Source of the DNA: Phytophthora colocasiae
Lineage: Eukaryota > Oomycota > Peronosporomycetes > Peronosporales > Peronosporaceae
NCBI GenBank assembly: GCA_018806915.1
Contig: JAGKQI010000083.1
Span: 682,001 to 746,000, forward strand
DNA: 64,000 bases
Direction of reading: 5' to 3'
The notes under the pieces are model-generated. The model had not been told where the DNA came from and made no database searches. It saw only the letters and a program-made list of their open reading frames with translations. The position numbers and the translations under genes were made by a program. Positions 62,941 through 64,000 of this stretch are shown one piece after another (within the stretch, counting starts at the first letter, position 1; each line of letters opens with the position of its first letter).

Positions 62941-64000
62941 GTAGTTGATCCACCGTCGGTGCTTGCACTGCTCGTAGTTTTCAGTCGTACAATGTCGTGC
63001 TGCCGTCTCATTCCACTGAGTACTTGTACTGTGATAAGTACTGCCGCTGTGATACTCGTAACTTCGGTGTGTCCGGTGTGTCTTACTGGTCTTCACTCGT
63101 TCTGACAGCTCCAGGTTCTGCGTACTGTACATCTTTGACCGCACTGCTCGGTAAGGTACTTGCTCGTCCGTGGGTGCGTCGATGTTCGTCATACTTGTAC
63201 AGGCTGTCGTCCGTATACCTCGTCTGTGCGTTGCGATGTTCCAGTTCTCTTCTCCTTCGCGCATGCTTTCGCTAGACGCTTCTGTTGTCGTCGTCGTACT
63301 CGCGAGGCGCGTACTTGCACGGCATCGCCATCCAGCTGGGCTCTCTCTTCCACAACAGTCGTCTGAGGGTCAGTAGTCACTGGAATTGCTGCGTCTTGAG
63401 CCGGTTCAGTCGTCGTCACGGTTGCTACCTGTCTTCGAGCTACACGTACAGCTCCTTCCGTACTCGCCGTGCCTGTAGAGCTGACACCTTCCGGTCCCAT
63501 CGTCGTTCTGCCTCAGCATCACCAATGTCACGTCTTCGCTGAGCTGCTTTAAGCTGTAGGACCCTTGCTCGCGGATCTGTCCAAGATCGTCAACTCACCG
63601 TCTAGTATGCCTGTCAATTGCCGCGCTGTAGTTGTTCACGGACTCCGCCATCCCCACTTGTCAATATCGTCCGTGATTCTGGGGTGGTGTCATCCGGTCC
63701 GGTCTTCTTTCTTCGTCCAGTGGTCTGTATCCGGGGTCTTGGGCTCTGCCAGAGGCGCTTCACCCGTGATGTCGCCCTCTATGCCCGCCGAGGATCCGCC
63801 ATCCCCAGTGTTCAAACTCCCGCTAACTTCAAATGAACTCGGCGACGCTTGTTCCGCCTGCCGTCACCACTTGACTCTTCTCGTGAATGTTTTCTGCCAA
63901 CACTTCCGCTTCTTCTGTGTCAGCACCGTGCACTCCTTCTTCACTTGTCTGATTCGATGTCACCTCGCTGTTCTCTTGTGCCACCGCATCATCTTTACTG
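62941..64000 (-). pseudogene. gag-like region of the right-hand gypsy element, partial
   Basis: Upstream of the protease on the minus strand are charged, Gln/Arg/Lys-rich frames (for example VRASRVRRRQQKRLAKACAK near 63250-63300) and an acidic stretch running to the window edge. They are consistent with the N-terminal part of the element's polyprotein. No gag domain or zinc knuckle was recognised. Confidence 0.45.

Larger units (their letters stand above)
57355..64000 (-). mobile_element. Ty3/gypsy element, degenerate, 5' end outside the window
   Basis: LTR, polyprotein tail, integrase, RNase H, RT, protease and a gag-like region follow in minus-strand order. The family is the one whose 3' remnant truncates kinase copy 1 at 0.6-1.6 kb. 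It differs clearly from the 44.6-50.1 kb chromovirus: a longer LTR, YLDD instead of YFDD, and no chromodomain seen. Many frameshifts and stops make it inactive. Confidence 0.88.

Overview
The window looks like a repeat-rich, gene-poor stretch of an oomycete nuclear genome, most likely Phytophthora or a close relative. That is inferred from gene style: compact genes with short (54-67 nt) GT-AG introns, a full-size ABCG/PDR drug pump, tyrosine-kinase-like (TKL) kinases, a Ty3/gypsy chromovirus, and piggyBac and MULE transposases with oomycete-style zinc fingers. No bacterial features, CRISPR arrays or rRNA/tRNA genes were recognised.

Layout. 0.6-1.6 kb: 3' remnant of a Ty3/gypsy element that cuts off a TKL kinase pseudogene (1.6-3.8 kb). 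4.3-5.0 kb: decayed carnosine N-methyltransferase-like gene. 5.6-8.9 kb: broken piggyBac transposase. 9.4-14.4 kb: two near-identical 966/967-bp inverted arms enclosing a SANT-DOT1-like methyltransferase and a spliced PLD6/Zucchini-like nuclease with frame breaks. 17.1-28.3 kb: a surface-protein and receptor-kinase block made of a seven-module Cys-rich secreted protein, an intact kinase, and a divergently transcribed kinase pseudogene. 29.5-33.6 kb: ABCG/PDR pseudogene. 34.9-39.7 kb: three intact housekeeping genes (GMP reductase, mitochondrial carrier, ribonucleotide reductase R2). 40.5-43.3 kb: complete MULE with 74-bp TIRs and 10-bp TSD, just upstream of an unknown gene. 44.1-50.5 kb: carrier paralogue split by a 5.5-kb chromovirus with identical-looking LTRs. 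50.6-55.5 kb: head-to-head pair of large oomycete-type proteins of unknown function. 56.4-57.2 kb: decayed Cys-repeat surface protein. 57.4-64 kb: second, degenerate Ty3/gypsy element running off the window and belonging to the same family as the remnant at 0.6 kb.

The most notable system is the kinase family present three times (1.6-3.8, 20.7-24.5, 25.2-28.3 kb). Each copy has an N-terminal helical domain resembling the MLKL/HeLo-type bundle, then a non-RD TKL kinase domain with HGD and DFD motifs, a single membrane span, a Ser/Thr/Pro stalk, and a C-terminal NHL-type propeller predicted to lie outside the cell. Only the middle copy is open throughout. Its stop is 140 bp from the start of the Cys-rich secreted protein on the same strand, so a receptor/surface-protein partnership is a testable idea.

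Many otherwise well-preserved genes here carry single-base frameshifts, several in homopolymers. Pseudogene calls based only on one-base shifts should be checked against raw reads.
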